Below, one piece after another: positions 51,296 to 62,839 of a stretch of 64,000 bases of DNA. The stretch's first letter is position 1. Each line of letters begins with the position of its first letter. Source of the stretch: Pseudomonas entomophila (GTDB lineage Bacteria; Pseudomonadota; Gammaproteobacteria; Pseudomonadales; Pseudomonadaceae); NCBI RefSeq assembly GCF_023277925.1, contig NZ_CP063832.1:4214501-4278500 (forward strand). The letters are read 5' to 3'. The notes beneath the pieces were generated by a model. It was not told where the DNA came from. It was given only the letters and a program-made list of their open reading frames with translations, and did not search any database. Made by a program: the position numbers and the translations under genes.

Positions 51296-51976
51296 CTAAC
51301 CGGCCAGCCACCCATGCTCGACCATCGACAACGGCTCGCCATCACCCACGATGACATGGTCCAGCACTCTCACATCGATTAATGCCAGTGATCGTTTCAA
51401 AACAAGCGTCAGGTGCACATCATCCTGACTTGGCTCGCAATTGCCCGACGGATGGTTGTGACAGAGGATCAAGGCCGCAGCGTTGTGCAGCAAAGCCCGT
51501 CGCACCACTTCGCGCGGATAGATGCTCGCCCGGTCGATCGTGCCGCGGAACAGGATCTCGAACGCCAGCGGCCTGTGCTTGGTGTCCAGGAACAGACAAC
51601 CGAACACCTCGCTGGCCTCATGCCGCAGCATCGCCTTCAGGTAACGCCGCACAGCCAGCGGGCTGTCCATGACCGACTCGCGCTCGATGGACGTCGCCAG
51701 GTTCCTGCGCCCGATTTCAAGCAAGGCCTGCAACTGGCTGTACCTCACTGGCCCCAGCCCCAGTTCGCCAAGAAACGCCTGTCGATCAGCCTCGAGCACC
51801 TGACGCAAGCCGCCGAATTTCAGCAAGAGCCCGCGCGCCAGCTCCAGCACGTTGCGCCCTTTCACGCCGGAGCCGAGAAATACTGCAAGCAGTTCTGCAT
51901 CGGAAAGGCTGCCAGACCCGCGCTGCAACAACTTCTCTCTCGGCCGTTCTTCAGCCGGCCATTCCCTGATGTTCAT
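51296..51976 (-). CDS. radC: RadC/YeeS-type JAMM-domain protein
   Basis: 226 residues: helix-hairpin-helix region (about 1-100; [26 protein letters not shown]) and the JAB1/MPN metal site [14 protein letters not shown]. Despite the name, a DNA-repair role is not firmly shown. It is divergent from coaBC with 127 bases between, as in most Pseudomonas. Confidence 0.93.
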   Translation of the reverse strand: MNIREWPAEERPREKLLQRGSGSLSDAELLAVFLGSGVKGRNVLELARGLLLKFGGLRQVLEADRQAFLGELGLGPVRYSQLQALLEIGRRNLATSIERESVMDSPLAVRRYLKAMLRHEASEVFGCLFLDTKHRPLAFEILFRGTIDRASIYPREVVRRALLHNAAALILCHNHPSGNCEPSQDDVHLTLVLKRSLALIDVRVLDHVIVGDGEPLSMVEHGWLAG

Positions 51977-52103
51977 CTCCCCTCCTCGCCTGCCACTACG
52001 GCCCTTTTGGGCGCTGTGTTAATCTAGTTCGCTTCGAAAATGCGACGATCTGCCGCAGGCAGCTGTCGTCGCCGCCCGCTTTCACTGGAATAAGGCAAGG
52101 CCT

Positions 52104-53315
52104 ATGCAGCGGTTGTATCGCAAGCGCATCGTTCTCGGCGTCGGTGGCGGCATCGCCGCCTACAAGAGCGCCGAGCTGATTCGCCGACTCCTGGAACACG
52201 GCGCGCAGGTGCGCGTGGTCATGACCCGGGGTGGCGCCGAGTTCATCACCCCGCTCACGCTGCAGGCGCTGTCCGGCCACCCGGTGCATATGGACCTGCT
52301 CGACCCCGCCGCCGAAGCGGCCATGGGCCATATCGAGCTGGCCAAGTGGGCCGACTTGGTGCTGATCGCCCCGGCCACCGCCGACCTGCTGGCGCGCATG
52401 GCCCAGGGCATGGCCGACGACCTGCTGACCACCCTGGTGCTGGCCACCGACGCCACCGTGGCCGTCGCCCCGGCGATGAACCAGGCCATGTGGCGCGACC
52501 CGGCCACCCAAGACAACCTCGACCTGCTCAAGCGCCGTGGCATCCAGGTGTTCGGCCCGGCCTCCGGCAGCCAGGCCTGTGGCGACGTGGGCCTGGGCCG
52601 CATGCTCGAGGCCACGGACCTGGCCTGGTGCGCCGCCGAGAGCTTCAAGCGCGAGGCCCTGACCGGCAAGCACGTACTGATCACCGCAGGCCCGACGCAG
52701 GAAAACATCGACCCGGTGCGCTACATCACCAACCATAGTTCAGGGAAGATGGGCTTCGCCCTGGCCGAAGCCGCCGCCGAAGCCGGGGCCCGGGTGACCC
52801 TCGTCACCGGCCCGGTACATCTGCCGACCCCCGATCGGGTCAACCGCATCGACGTGGTCAGCGCGCGAGACATGCTCGCAGCCTGTGAAGCAGCCATGCC
52901 CTGCGACCTGTTCATCGCCTCGGCCGCGGTCGCGGACTACCGTCCGGAAGTCGTCGCCCCACAGAAGCTCAAGAAAGATCCCACCACAGGCGACGGCATG
53001 CTGCTGCAGATGGTGCGCAATCCCGATATCCTTGCGACCATTGCCGGCCGGCCTGATCGCCCGTTCAGCGTGGGCTTCGCCGCCGAGACCGAGCACCTGC
53101 TCGACTACGCCACGCGCAAGCTCAAGGACAAGAACCTCGACCTGATCGTCGCCAATGATGTGGCCAACCCCAGCATCGGCTTCAACAGCGAGGAGAACGC
53201 CCTGACCGTGATCGACCGCCAGCAGCACCAGACCCTCTTCGCGCAGACCAGCAAGGGCAAGATCGCCCGCCAGCTGGTTGCCTTCATCGCCGAACGGCTC
53301 AACCAGGTTCAATAA
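52104..53315 (+). CDS. coaBC: Phosphopantothenoylcysteine decarboxylase/synthase
   Basis: 403 residues, bifunctional. The N-terminal CoaC flavoprotein (1-190) shows [16 protein letters not shown] and the PAMNQAMW signature with its active-site Asn. The C-terminal CoaB part shows [23 protein letters not shown] and SAAVADYRP. It joins cysteine to phosphopantothenate and decarboxylates the product in CoA synthesis. The dut start follows five bases after the stop, so the two are cotranscribed. Confidence 0.96.
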   Translation: MQRLYRKRIVLGVGGGIAAYKSAELIRRLLEHGAQVRVVMTRGGAEFITPLTLQALSGHPVHMDLLDPAAEAAMGHIELAKWADLVLIAPATADLLARMAQGMADDLLTTLVLATDATVAVAPAMNQAMWRDPATQDNLDLLKRRGIQVFGPASGSQACGDVGLGRMLEATDLAWCAAESFKREALTGKHVLITAGPTQENIDPVRYITNHSSGKMGFALAEAAAEAGARVTLVTGPVHLPTPDRVNRIDVVSARDMLAACEAAMPCDLFIASAAVADYRPEVVAPQKLKKDPTTGDGMLLQMVRNPDILATIAGRPDRPFSVGFAAETEHLLDYATRKLKDKNLDLIVANDVANPSIGFNSEENALTVIDRQQHQTLFAQTSKGKIARQLVAFIAERLNQVQ

Positions 53316-53320
53316 GTTAC

Positions 53321-53776
53321 ATGCACGCTCTTCAAGCCAAGATCCTCGACCCACGCCTGGGCACCGAATTCCCCCTGCCGCAGTACGCCACCCCGGGCTC
53401 CGCCGGCCTGGACCTGCGCGCCCTGCTCAAGGAGGACACCGTCCTCGAGCCGGGCCAGACCCTGCTGATCCCCACCGGTCTGTCGGTGTACATCGGCGAC
53501 CCAGGCCTGGCGGCCATGATCCTGCCGCGCTCGGGCCTGGGCCATAAGCACGGCGTGGTGCTGGGCAACCTGGTCGGTCTGATCGACTCGGACTACCAGG
53601 GCGAGCTGATGGTCTCCTGCTGGAACCGCGGCAACACCCCGTTCACCATCACCATCGGCGAGCGCATCGCACAGCTGATCCTGGTACCGGTGGTGCAGGC
53701 GCACTTCGACATCGTCGAGCAGTTCGACGAGACCCAGCGCGGCACCGGCGGCTTCGGCCACTCCGGCACCCGCTGA
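53321..53776 (+). CDS. dut: dUTP diphosphatase
   Basis: 151 residues, trimeric dUTPase with all five motifs in order: [38 protein letters not shown] and [10 protein letters not shown]. It hydrolyses dUTP to dUMP and pyrophosphate, keeping uracil out of DNA. It follows coaBC by five bases and precedes algC by 98. Confidence 0.97.
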   Translation: MHALQAKILDPRLGTEFPLPQYATPGSAGLDLRALLKEDTVLEPGQTLLIPTGLSVYIGDPGLAAMILPRSGLGHKHGVVLGNLVGLIDSDYQGELMVSCWNRGNTPFTITIGERIAQLILVPVVQAHFDIVEQFDETQRGTGGFGHSGTR

Positions 53777-53874
53777 CCGTTCGCGCCATGGATGGCGAAC
53801 TCTCTGGTGATTCCACCGTCCAAGCGTTCAGTTTGTGCCTGCCCAGAAGCCCTTGACCTACGGAGTCCCCAGAG

Positions 53875-55272
53875 ATGAACGACATGGCCCACCTGGTACC
53901 CGCACTGCCCGACAGCATCTTCCGCGCCTATGACATCCGTGGCGTGGTCGGCAAGAACCTGCACGCCGAAACCGCCTACTGGATCGGCCGCGCCATCGGT
54001 GCCCAGACCCTCGCCCAGGGCGAACCGCAGATCTCGGTCGGCCGCGACGGTCGCCTGTCCGGCCCGATGCTGGTCGAGCAACTGATCAAGGGCCTGGCCG
54101 ACGCCGGTTGCCAGGTCAGTGACGTCGGCCTGGTACCGACTCCGGCGCTGTACTATGCCGCCAACGTGCTGGCCGGCAAGTCGGGGGTGATGCTCACCGG
54201 CAGCCACAACCCGTCGGACTACAACGGTTTCAAGATCGTCATCGCTGGCGACACCCTGGCCAACGAACAGATCCAGGCCCTGCTGACGCGCCTGAAGACC
54301 AACGACCTGACCCGCGGCGAAGGCCGGGTGCAGAAGGTCGAGATCCTCGACCGCTACTTCCAGCAGATCACGGGCGACGTGAAGCTGGCCAAGCGCCTCA
54401 AGGTCGTGGTCGACTGCGGCAACGGCGCCGCCGGCGTGGTCGCCCCGCAATTGATCGAAGCCTTGGGCTGTGACGTGATCCCGCTGTTCTGCGAAGTCGA
54501 CGGCAACTTCCCCAACCACCACCCGGACCCGGGCAAACCCGAGAACCTGGAAGACCTGATCGCCAAAGTGAAAGAGACCGGCGCCGATATCGGCCTGGCC
54601 TTCGACGGCGACGGTGACCGCGTGGGCGTGGTGACCAACACCGGCAGCATCGTCTACCCCGACCGCCTGCTGATGCTGTTCGCCCGGGACGTGCTGTCGC
54701 GCAACCCCGGCGCCGAGATCATCTTCGACGTGAAGTGCACCCGCCGCCTCACCCCACTGATCGAACAGCACGGTGGCCGCGCGCTAATGTGGAAGACCGG
54801 CCATTCGTTGATCAAGAAGAAGATGAAGCAGACCGGCTCGCTGCTGGCCGGCGAGATGAGCGGGCACATCTTCATCAAGGAGCGCTGGTACGGCTTCGAC
54901 GACGGCATCTACAGCGCCGCGCGCCTGCTGGAAATCCTCAGCAAGGCCGGCCAGGACGCCGAAACCCTGTTCGCCGCGTTCCCCAATGACATTTCCACGC
55001 CGGAAATCAACATTGATGTGACCGACGAGGGTAAATTCAGCATCATTGATGCACTGCAACGCGACGCCGACTGGGGCGTGGCCAACCTGACCACCATTGA
55101 CGGTGTGCGGGTCGACTACCCACACGGCTGGGGCCTGGTCCGCGCCTCCAACACCACACCGGTGCTGGTGCTGCGCTTCGAGGCCGACAGCGAAGCAGAA
55201 CTCGACCGAATCAAGGCTGTATTCCGCACGCAGTTGCTGCGAGTCCAACCAGACCTGCAACTGCCGTTCTGA
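53875..55272 (+). CDS. algC: Phosphomannomutase/phosphoglucomutase
   Basis: 465 residues, alpha-D-phosphohexomutase. The catalytic phosphoserine is Ser110 in MLTGSHNPSDYNG (Ser108 in the P. aeruginosa enzyme), the metal loop is DGDGDR (near 243-248), the sugar loop GEMSGHIF and the phosphate-binding loop RASNTTPVLVLRFEA. It makes mannose-1-P and glucose-1-P for LPS and exopolysaccharides. CGGAG precedes the ATG. It is followed by argB after 30 bases. Confidence 0.96.
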   Translation: MNDMAHLVPALPDSIFRAYDIRGVVGKNLHAETAYWIGRAIGAQTLAQGEPQISVGRDGRLSGPMLVEQLIKGLADAGCQVSDVGLVPTPALYYAANVLAGKSGVMLTGSHNPSDYNGFKIVIAGDTLANEQIQALLTRLKTNDLTRGEGRVQKVEILDRYFQQITGDVKLAKRLKVVVDCGNGAAGVVAPQLIEALGCDVIPLFCEVDGNFPNHHPDPGKPENLEDLIAKVKETGADIGLAFDGDGDRVGVVTNTGSIVYPDRLLMLFARDVLSRNPGAEIIFDVKCTRRLTPLIEQHGGRALMWKTGHSLIKKKMKQTGSLLAGEMSGHIFIKERWYGFDDGIYSAARLLEILSKAGQDAETLFAAFPNDISTPEINIDVTDEGKFSIIDALQRDADWGVANLTTIDGVRVDYPHGWGLVRASNTTPVLVLRFEADSEAELDRIKAVFRTQLLRVQPDLQLPF

Positions 55273-56208
<936 letters not shown>

Positions 56209-56223
56209 TCGACCTGAAGGGCT

Positions 56224-56251
56224 CTTTCACCGGCTTGCCGGCGAAGAGGCC
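56224..56251. repeat. Partial REP element
   Basis: CTTTCACCGGCTTGCCGGCGAAGAGGCC, a REP core between argB and pyrE. Confidence 0.6.
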
Positions 56252-56260
56252 AGGGCAAAC

Positions 56261-56290
56261 AAAAAAGGCGACCCATTGGGTCGCCTTTTT
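56261..56290. terminator. Bidirectional terminator between argB and pyrE
   Basis: AAAAAAGGCGACCC-ATT-GGGTCGCCTTTTT, an 8-bp GC-rich stem flanked by A and T runs, serving both convergent genes. Confidence 0.9.
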
Positions 56291-56306
56291 CATTGTCGGG
56301 CCGGAG

Positions 56307-56948
56307 TCAGATCCCGTATTGCGCCCGGTACGCCTCGACCGCCGGCAGGTGCTGCTTGAGCTGCGGGTCATCCGCCAGGAACTCCAGCACCTGTGTGAGC
56401 GAAACGATGCTGACCACCGGGATACCAAAGTCGCGCTCGACTTCCTGGATCGCCGACAGCTCGCCATTGCCACGCTCCTCGCGGTTCAGCGCGATCAGCA
56501 CGCCGGCGGCCTTGGCCTGTTGATTGCTGATGATCTGCATCACTTCGCGGATGGCGGTACCGGCGGTGATCACGTCATCGATGATCAGCACATTACCGGC
56601 CAGCGGGGCGCCGACCAGGCTGCCGCCTTCGCCGTGATCCTTGGCCTCTTTGCGGTTGAAGCACCATGGCACGTCGAGCTGGTGCTGCTCGGCCAATTGC
56701 ACCGCAGTGGCCGCAGCCAACGGGATGCCCTTGTAGGCGGGGCCGAACAACACGTCGAACGGGATCTTGCTGTCGACGATGGCCCCCGCGTAGCAACGCC
56801 CCAGCTGGGCGAGCGCGGAACCTGTGTTGAACAGGCCGGCATTGAAGAAGTACGGGCTGGTACGCCCCGATTTCAGGGTGAACTCACCGAAGCGCAGAAC
56901 GCCGCGATCGATGGCAAAACGGATGAAGTCGCGCTGATACGGCTGCAT
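56307..56948 (-). CDS. pyrE: Orotate phosphoribosyltransferase
   Basis: 213 residues. The PRPP-binding motif [18 protein letters not shown] (near 117-134) and the catalytic loop [20 protein letters not shown] are clear. It converts orotate and PRPP to OMP in pyrimidine synthesis. Divergent from crc with an 80-base gap holding the palindrome TTTAGCTAAA; the pyrE-crc pairing is conserved in Pseudomonas. Confidence 0.97.
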   Translation of the reverse strand: MQPYQRDFIRFAIDRGVLRFGEFTLKSGRTSPYFFNAGLFNTGSALAQLGRCYAGAIVDSKIPFDVLFGPAYKGIPLAAATAVQLAEQHQLDVPWCFNRKEAKDHGEGGSLVGAPLAGNVLIIDDVITAGTAIREVMQIISNQQAKAAGVLIALNREERGNGELSAIQEVERDFGIPVVSIVSLTQVLEFLADDPQLKQHLPAVEAYRAQYGI

Positions 56949-57028
56949 GAAAGGTCCCGGACACCACGGATTTAGCTAAATGTGTTGAGCTCGGGTATCA
57001 TACACGCACGAGATTTTTGGGGCCATTT

Positions 57029-57808
57029 ATGCGGATCATCAGTGTGAACGTAAATGGCATTCAGGCTGCGGCCGAGCGTGGATTGCTCAGCTGGTTGCAA
57101 GCCCAGAATGCCGACGTCATCTGCCTTCAGGATACCCGCGCCTCGGCCTTTGAACTCGACGACCCAGCTTTCCAGCTCGATGGCTATTTCCTTTACGCCT
57201 GCGACGCGGAGGTGCCCACCCAAGGTGGCGTGGCACTCTACTCGCGCATGCAGCCCAAGGCAGTCATCACAGGCCTGGGCTTCGAGACAGCCGACCGCTA
57301 CGGGCGTTACCTGCAAGCAGACTTCGACAAAGTCAGTATTGCCACCCTGCTGCTACCTTCAGGCATGAACGGCGACGACGACTTGAACCAGAAATTCAAG
57401 TTGATGGACGACTTCGCCAAGTACCTGGACAAGCAGCGTCGCAAGCGTCGCGAGTACATCTATTGCGGCTCGTTTTACGTGGCGCAGCAGAAGCTCGACA
57501 TCAAGAACTGGCGCGACAGCCAGCAGTCGGTCGGTTTCCTGCCGCCTGAGCGTGCCTGGATGGACGCCATCACCGGCGACATGGGCTATGTCGACGCGCT
57601 GCGCGAAGTCAGCCGCGAAGGCGACCAGTACAGCTGGTGGCCGGACAACGAGCAGGCAGAAATGCTCAACCTGGGTTACCGGTTCGACTACCAGATCCTC
57701 ACCCCAGGCCTGCGCCGTTTCGTGCGCAATGCCCGCCTGCCGCGCCAGCCACGCTTCTCGCGCCATGCGCCGCTGATCGTGGACTACGACTGGACCCTCA
57801 CCATCTGA
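57029..57808 (+). CDS. crc: Catabolite repression control protein Crc
   Basis: 259 residues with the exonuclease-III/endonuclease-phosphatase fold but without its catalytic set: CLQDTRA replaces CLQETK, CGSFYVA replaces the GDFN loop, and SRHAPL replaces SDHxP. Crc does not cut nucleic acid; it stabilises Hfq on A-rich mRNA sites to block translation of catabolic genes when preferred carbon is present. ATG 57029 (MRIISVNVNGIQ) is chosen by family start. A strong terminator follows. Confidence 0.96.
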   Translation: MRIISVNVNGIQAAAERGLLSWLQAQNADVICLQDTRASAFELDDPAFQLDGYFLYACDAEVPTQGGVALYSRMQPKAVITGLGFETADRYGRYLQADFDKVSIATLLLPSGMNGDDDLNQKFKLMDDFAKYLDKQRRKRREYIYCGSFYVAQQKLDIKNWRDSQQSVGFLPPERAWMDAITGDMGYVDALREVSREGDQYSWWPDNEQAEMLNLGYRFDYQILTPGLRRFVRNARLPRQPRFSRHAPLIVDYDWTLTI

Positions 57809-57824
57809 GGCCTCCAAATACAAG

Positions 57825-57850
57825 AAAGCCGACTTCACGTCGGCTTTTTT
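57825..57850. terminator. Terminator after crc, shared with rph
   Basis: AAAGCCGAC-TTCAC-GTCGGCTTTTTT, an intrinsic terminator for crc that also has an A/T tract for rph in reverse. Confidence 0.85.
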
Positions 57851-57866
57851 GCATCCGTAAGAACGG

Positions 57867-58589
57867 TCAGTCGGCCAACGCGGCCTGCTGCAGCTCGAAG
57901 ATCTCGCCCATGCCCTTCTGCGCCAGCGCCAGCATGGCGTTGAAGTCTTCAGGCTGGAACGGCGCGCCTTCGGCGGTGCCCTGCACTTCGATGAAACCTC
58001 CAGCACTGGTCATGACCACGTTCAGGTCGGTCTCGGCGGCGGAGTCCTCGAGGTAGTCGAGGTCGAGCACGGCCTCGCCCTGGTACATGCCCACCGACAC
58101 CGCGGCGATCATGTGCTTGAGCGGGTTGCCACCCTTGAGGCCGCCACGTTTCTTGATCACTGCCAGGGCGTCGCACAGGGCAACCATGGCGCCGGTGATC
58201 GACGCGGTGCGGGTGCCGCCGTCGGCCTGGATCACGTCGCAGTCGACGTACAGCGTGATGTCACCCAGCTTGCTCATGTCCAGCGCGGCGCGCAGGGAGC
58301 GGCCAATCAGGCGCTGGATCTCGAGGGTGCGGCCGCCTTGCTTGCCGCGGCTGGCCTCGCGCTGGTTACGCTCGCCAGTGGAGCGCGGCAGCATGCCGTA
58401 CTCGGCGGTCAGCCAGCCTTGACCCTGACCTTTGAGGAAGCGGGGAACACCATTTTCGACGCTGACCGTGCAGATGACCTTGGTGTCACCGAACTCGACC
58501 AGTACCGACCCCTCGGCGTGCTTGGTGTAGTTGCGGGTGATGCGGATCGAGCGGAGCTGATCGGCGGCGCGACCACTTGGACGTTTCAT
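57867..58589 (-). CDS. rph: Ribonuclease PH
   Basis: 240 residues, phosphorolytic 3'-5' exoribonuclease that trims tRNA 3' ends. [44 protein letters not shown], the phosphate-binding [25 protein letters not shown] and [19 protein letters not shown] are family signatures. ATG 58589 is chosen by the family start; the in-frame ATG at 58628 would add 13 residues. It is divergent from yicC. Confidence 0.96.
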   Translation of the reverse strand: MKRPSGRAADQLRSIRITRNYTKHAEGSVLVEFGDTKVICTVSVENGVPRFLKGQGQGWLTAEYGMLPRSTGERNQREASRGKQGGRTLEIQRLIGRSLRAALDMSKLGDITLYVDCDVIQADGGTRTASITGAMVALCDALAVIKKRGGLKGGNPLKHMIAAVSVGMYQGEAVLDLDYLEDSAAETDLNVVMTSAGGFIEVQGTAEGAPFQPEDFNAMLALAQKGMGEIFELQQAALAD

Positions 58590-58729
58590 CTGGGATACCT
58601 GTACCGGGACTTTGAATCTGCCGAGCATTATAGGGCGCGACGCCCGGCGAGGACATGCCTATCGTCGCACTCGGGGCAGCCTGTCGACTTTTCCCATCAC
58701 CGCCACGGCGCGCCTGTAGCATGGCTGGA

Positions 58730-58759
58730 TTGGGCGCCTGGGCCGCACTGCGCTACAAT
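58730..58759 (+). promoter_or_regulatory. Putative yicC-gmk promoter
   Basis: TTGGGC (58730-58735), an 18-base spacer and TACAAT (58754-58759), about 58 bases before the yicC start. Confidence 0.5.
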
Positions 58760-58817
58760 CCTGCGCCTTGCAGCCGAAAGGCTTTCCCGCTCACCCGAAT
58801 TACGCGAGGTACTCCCC

Positions 58818-60315
<1,498 letters not shown>

Positions 60316-60320
60316 GCGTG

Positions 60321-60390
60321 CATTCGCCGGCAGGCCGGGTCCTACAGGTGCGACACCCAACCCGTAGGAGCCGGCTCGCCGGCGAAGTGC
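60321..60390. repeat. REP pair (REPIN)
   Basis: ATTCGCCGGCAGGCCGGGTCCTACAGG and CCCGTAGGAGCCGGCTCGCCGGCGAA, between the convergent gmk and permease genes. Confidence 0.8.
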
Positions 60391-60409
60391 TGCAAAGCAG
60401 CCCCATTCT

Positions 60410-61948
60410 TCATTCCTGTAACTGAAGGGTCGCCTGCTGACGCAGGGTAGCCCCCAGGAAATACGCCGGCGCCCGCAGGCGCGAGAGCATCATCAGCACG
60501 ATCCCCAGCGCCGAGATGATCGCCGCGATCACGAACACCAACCCCAGTCCCCCCACATGCGAGCCGCTGCCGAAATCCGGCGAGGCGCTGTCGATCGCCG
60601 TGCGCACGAAGATCACCGACAGGATCACCCCGCCCACCAGCGGGCACGCGCCGCGCATGAAGAAGTGGCGCAGGCTGTCGAACAGGCTGTGGCGGAAGTA
60701 CCACACGCAGGCGAACGCGGTCAGTGAGTAGTAGAAGCAGATCATCATGCCCAGGGCGGTGATGGTGTCGGCCAGCACGTTCTCGCTCAGGGTGCGCATG
60801 GTCACGTAGAACAGGCCAGCGGCGACCCCGGCGCAGATGGTCGCGTAGCGCGGGGTCTGCGAACGCGGGCAGACCTTGGCAAAGCGCTGCGGCACGGCGC
60901 CGTAGTAACCCATGGCCAGCAAGGTGCGCGCAGGCGAGACGAAGGTCGATTGCAGCGACGCCGCAGTACTGGCCAGCACCGCGATCGACATCAGGATCGC
61001 CAGCGGCCCCATGACCGGCCCGGCCAAGTGGGCGAAGACGTTCTCCTGGATGCGCGGGTTGTTCAGGCCCAGGCCATCTTCGCTGATCCCGGCGAACTGC
61101 AGGGTGGCAATGGCGGTCAGCAGGTACAGGCCTAGAATCAGCAACACCGTCCAGGTGGCGGCCTTGCCCGGTACCTCTTCACTGCCAACCGACTCTTCGC
61201 TGACGGTCAGGCATACGTCCCAACCCCAGAAGATGAAGATCGACAGCGACAGGCCAGCGGCGAACGCCGAGAACGACTCGACGCCGAACGGGTTGAACCA
61301 GGCAAGATCGAATGCCAGCGGCGGCGGCGCCGTGGTCTCGCTGAAGGCGGCAAAAGCGAAACCGATCAACACCAGCAACTGCAAGGCTACCAGCCCGTAC
61401 TGCACGGTCATGGTGGTGGCCATGCCACGACAACAGATCCACACCGCCAGGGCGATGAACACGCAACACGTGACGACGTTGATCAATAAGTTGTCCGCCA
61501 GGGCTGCCAGCTCCTGGTTGCCGGTGATCTGGGCGATGAACAGATAGAAGAAATCGACCGCCACTCCTGCGAGGTTGGACAGCACGATGGTGGTGGCGAC
61601 CACCAACCCCCAGCCGCCGATCCAGCCGATCATCGGGCCGAAGGCACGGGCCGACCAGGTAAAGGACGTGCCGCTGTCAGGCTCTGCCGAGTTGAGCTCA
61701 CGGTAGCCGAGGGCAACCAGTAGCATCGGCAGGAAGCCGACGATGAACACCGCCGGCAGGTGCGCGCCGACCTCGCGCACGGTCGGGCCGAGCGCGCCGG
61801 TCAGGGTATAGACCGGGGCGATGGTGGAAATGCCCAGCACCACGCTGGCCAGCAGGCCGAGGCGGCCTTTGGCCAGGCCCTTGCCGCGCTGGGTGTTGCC
61901 CGAGTCGGCCGCGTCGGGTGGGCGGCCGGCTTCTGTGTATTCATTCAT
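60410..61948 (-). CDS. APC family amino acid/polyamine permease
   Basis: 512 residues with 12 predicted membrane helices (first at about 31-55, KGRLGLLASVVLGISTIAPVY), matching APC-superfamily permeases of the type found near gamma-glutamyl polyamine genes (PuuP-like role, but more like the eukaryote-type APC branch). Its neighbours, a PuuD-like amidotransferase and a PuuA-like ligase, suggest uptake of putrescine or a related amine. An inverted repeat (62003-62021) lies upstream. Confidence 0.85.
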   Translation of the reverse strand: MNEYTEAGRPPDAADSGNTQRGKGLAKGRLGLLASVVLGISTIAPVYTLTGALGPTVREVGAHLPAVFIVGFLPMLLVALGYRELNSAEPDSGTSFTWSARAFGPMIGWIGGWGLVVATTIVLSNLAGVAVDFFYLFIAQITGNQELAALADNLLINVVTCCVFIALAVWICCRGMATTMTVQYGLVALQLLVLIGFAFAAFSETTAPPPLAFDLAWFNPFGVESFSAFAAGLSLSIFIFWGWDVCLTVSEESVGSEEVPGKAATWTVLLILGLYLLTAIATLQFAGISEDGLGLNNPRIQENVFAHLAGPVMGPLAILMSIAVLASTAASLQSTFVSPARTLLAMGYYGAVPQRFAKVCPRSQTPRYATICAGVAAGLFYVTMRTLSENVLADTITALGMMICFYYSLTAFACVWYFRHSLFDSLRHFFMRGACPLVGGVILSVIFVRTAIDSASPDFGSGSHVGGLGLVFVIAAIISALGIVLMMLSRLRAPAYFLGATLRQQATLQLQE

Positions 61949-62002
61949 GAGTCTGTGCCGTAACTATTGGAATTGTTTTCACAGGCCCGCCGTAGAGGGC
62001 CC

Positions 62003-62021
62003 GCTTTCACTCATTGAAAGC
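62003..62021. promoter_or_regulatory. Inverted repeat upstream of the permease gene
   Basis: GCTTTCA-CTCAT-TGAAAGC, a perfect 7-bp inverted repeat 55 bases before the permease start and after the puuD-like stop. It could be an operator or a hairpin; no T run follows. Confidence 0.4.
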
Positions 62022-62061
62022 TCGCGGTAGGGGCACGGTCATCCAAGACCTTCGGCTAACG

Positions 62062-62835
62062 TCACACTGTTTTCGGACGCACACCTTCCCGTGCAGCATG
62101 GGCAATGCAGGCTTCGCGGAACGCCTCGAACAGGCGCAGCGAAACCGGGTTTTCGGCGAAACGCCATTCAGGGTGCCACTGCACACCGAGTACAAAGCCC
62201 GGCGCATCAGGCATCGACACCGCTTCGATCAGGCCATCCGGGGCCCGTGCCTCGACGCGCAGGCCCGAGGCCAGGCGATCGATGCCCTGGCTGTGCAGCG
62301 AGTTGACCTCGAACCGCGCAGCCAGGCCCAGGCGCTCGAACATCCCGCCCAGCTCGATGCCGACAGGATGACGAGGGCCGTACTGCACCTCCAGGGGTGC
62401 ATCCTCAGGTTCGCGGTGGTCCAGGTAACCGGGCAGTTCCTGCACGCGCTGGTGCAGGCTGCCACCCAGGGCCACATTCAGTTCCTGGAAGCCACGACAG
62501 ACGCAGAACACCGGCACGCCAGCGGCAATCGCCGCCTGCAGCAGCGGCAAGGTCAGACGGTCACGGGCAAGATCGTGCCGGGTACCTTCCGCGCTGGGCG
62601 CGCCATTGTAATGATGCGGCTCGACATTTGAAGGTGAACCGGTAAAAAGAATGCCGTCGAGCCGCGCCAGCAGCGCCTGCGTGTCGCTGCCGCCGTCACG
62701 CGCTGGCAGGATCAGCGGCAGCCCGGCAAAGCCTGCGGCCTCGACATACTTGTCGCCCACCGTGTGCGACGAGTTCTTCCCCACCTGCTGGCGGCAGGCG
62801 CTGACACCGATCAAGGGGACCGCAATTGCGCTCAT
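62062..62835 (-). CDS. puuD: Gamma-glutamyl-gamma-aminobutyrate hydrolase, PuuD-like
   Basis: 257 residues, class I glutamine amidotransferase fold of the peptidase C26 type: GSPSNVEPHHY, nucleophile Cys113 in VFCVCRGFQELNVALGG, and the His/Glu pair in GVQWHPEW. PuuD releases GABA from gamma-glutamyl-GABA in the Puu pathway. ATG 62835 begins 4 bases after the glutamine synthetase-like stop codon, so the two are cotranscribed and probably translationally coupled. Confidence 0.9.
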   Translation of the reverse strand: MSAIAVPLIGVSACRQQVGKNSSHTVGDKYVEAAGFAGLPLILPARDGGSDTQALLARLDGILFTGSPSNVEPHHYNGAPSAEGTRHDLARDRLTLPLLQAAIAAGVPVFCVCRGFQELNVALGGSLHQRVQELPGYLDHREPEDAPLEVQYGPRHPVGIELGGMFERLGLAARFEVNSLHSQGIDRLASGLRVEARAPDGLIEAVSMPDAPGFVLGVQWHPEWRFAENPVSLRLFEAFREACIAHAAREGVRPKTV

Positions 62836-62839
62836 GGGC

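Noticed and set aside
57029..57808. crc as an active exonuclease III
   Set aside because: Key catalytic residues of the fold are replaced, which agrees with the known non-nuclease function of Crc.
61949..62000. Crc/Hfq motif upstream of the permease (minus strand AAAACAAT)
   Set aside because: It does not satisfy AANAANAA and lies away from the ribosome-binding site.
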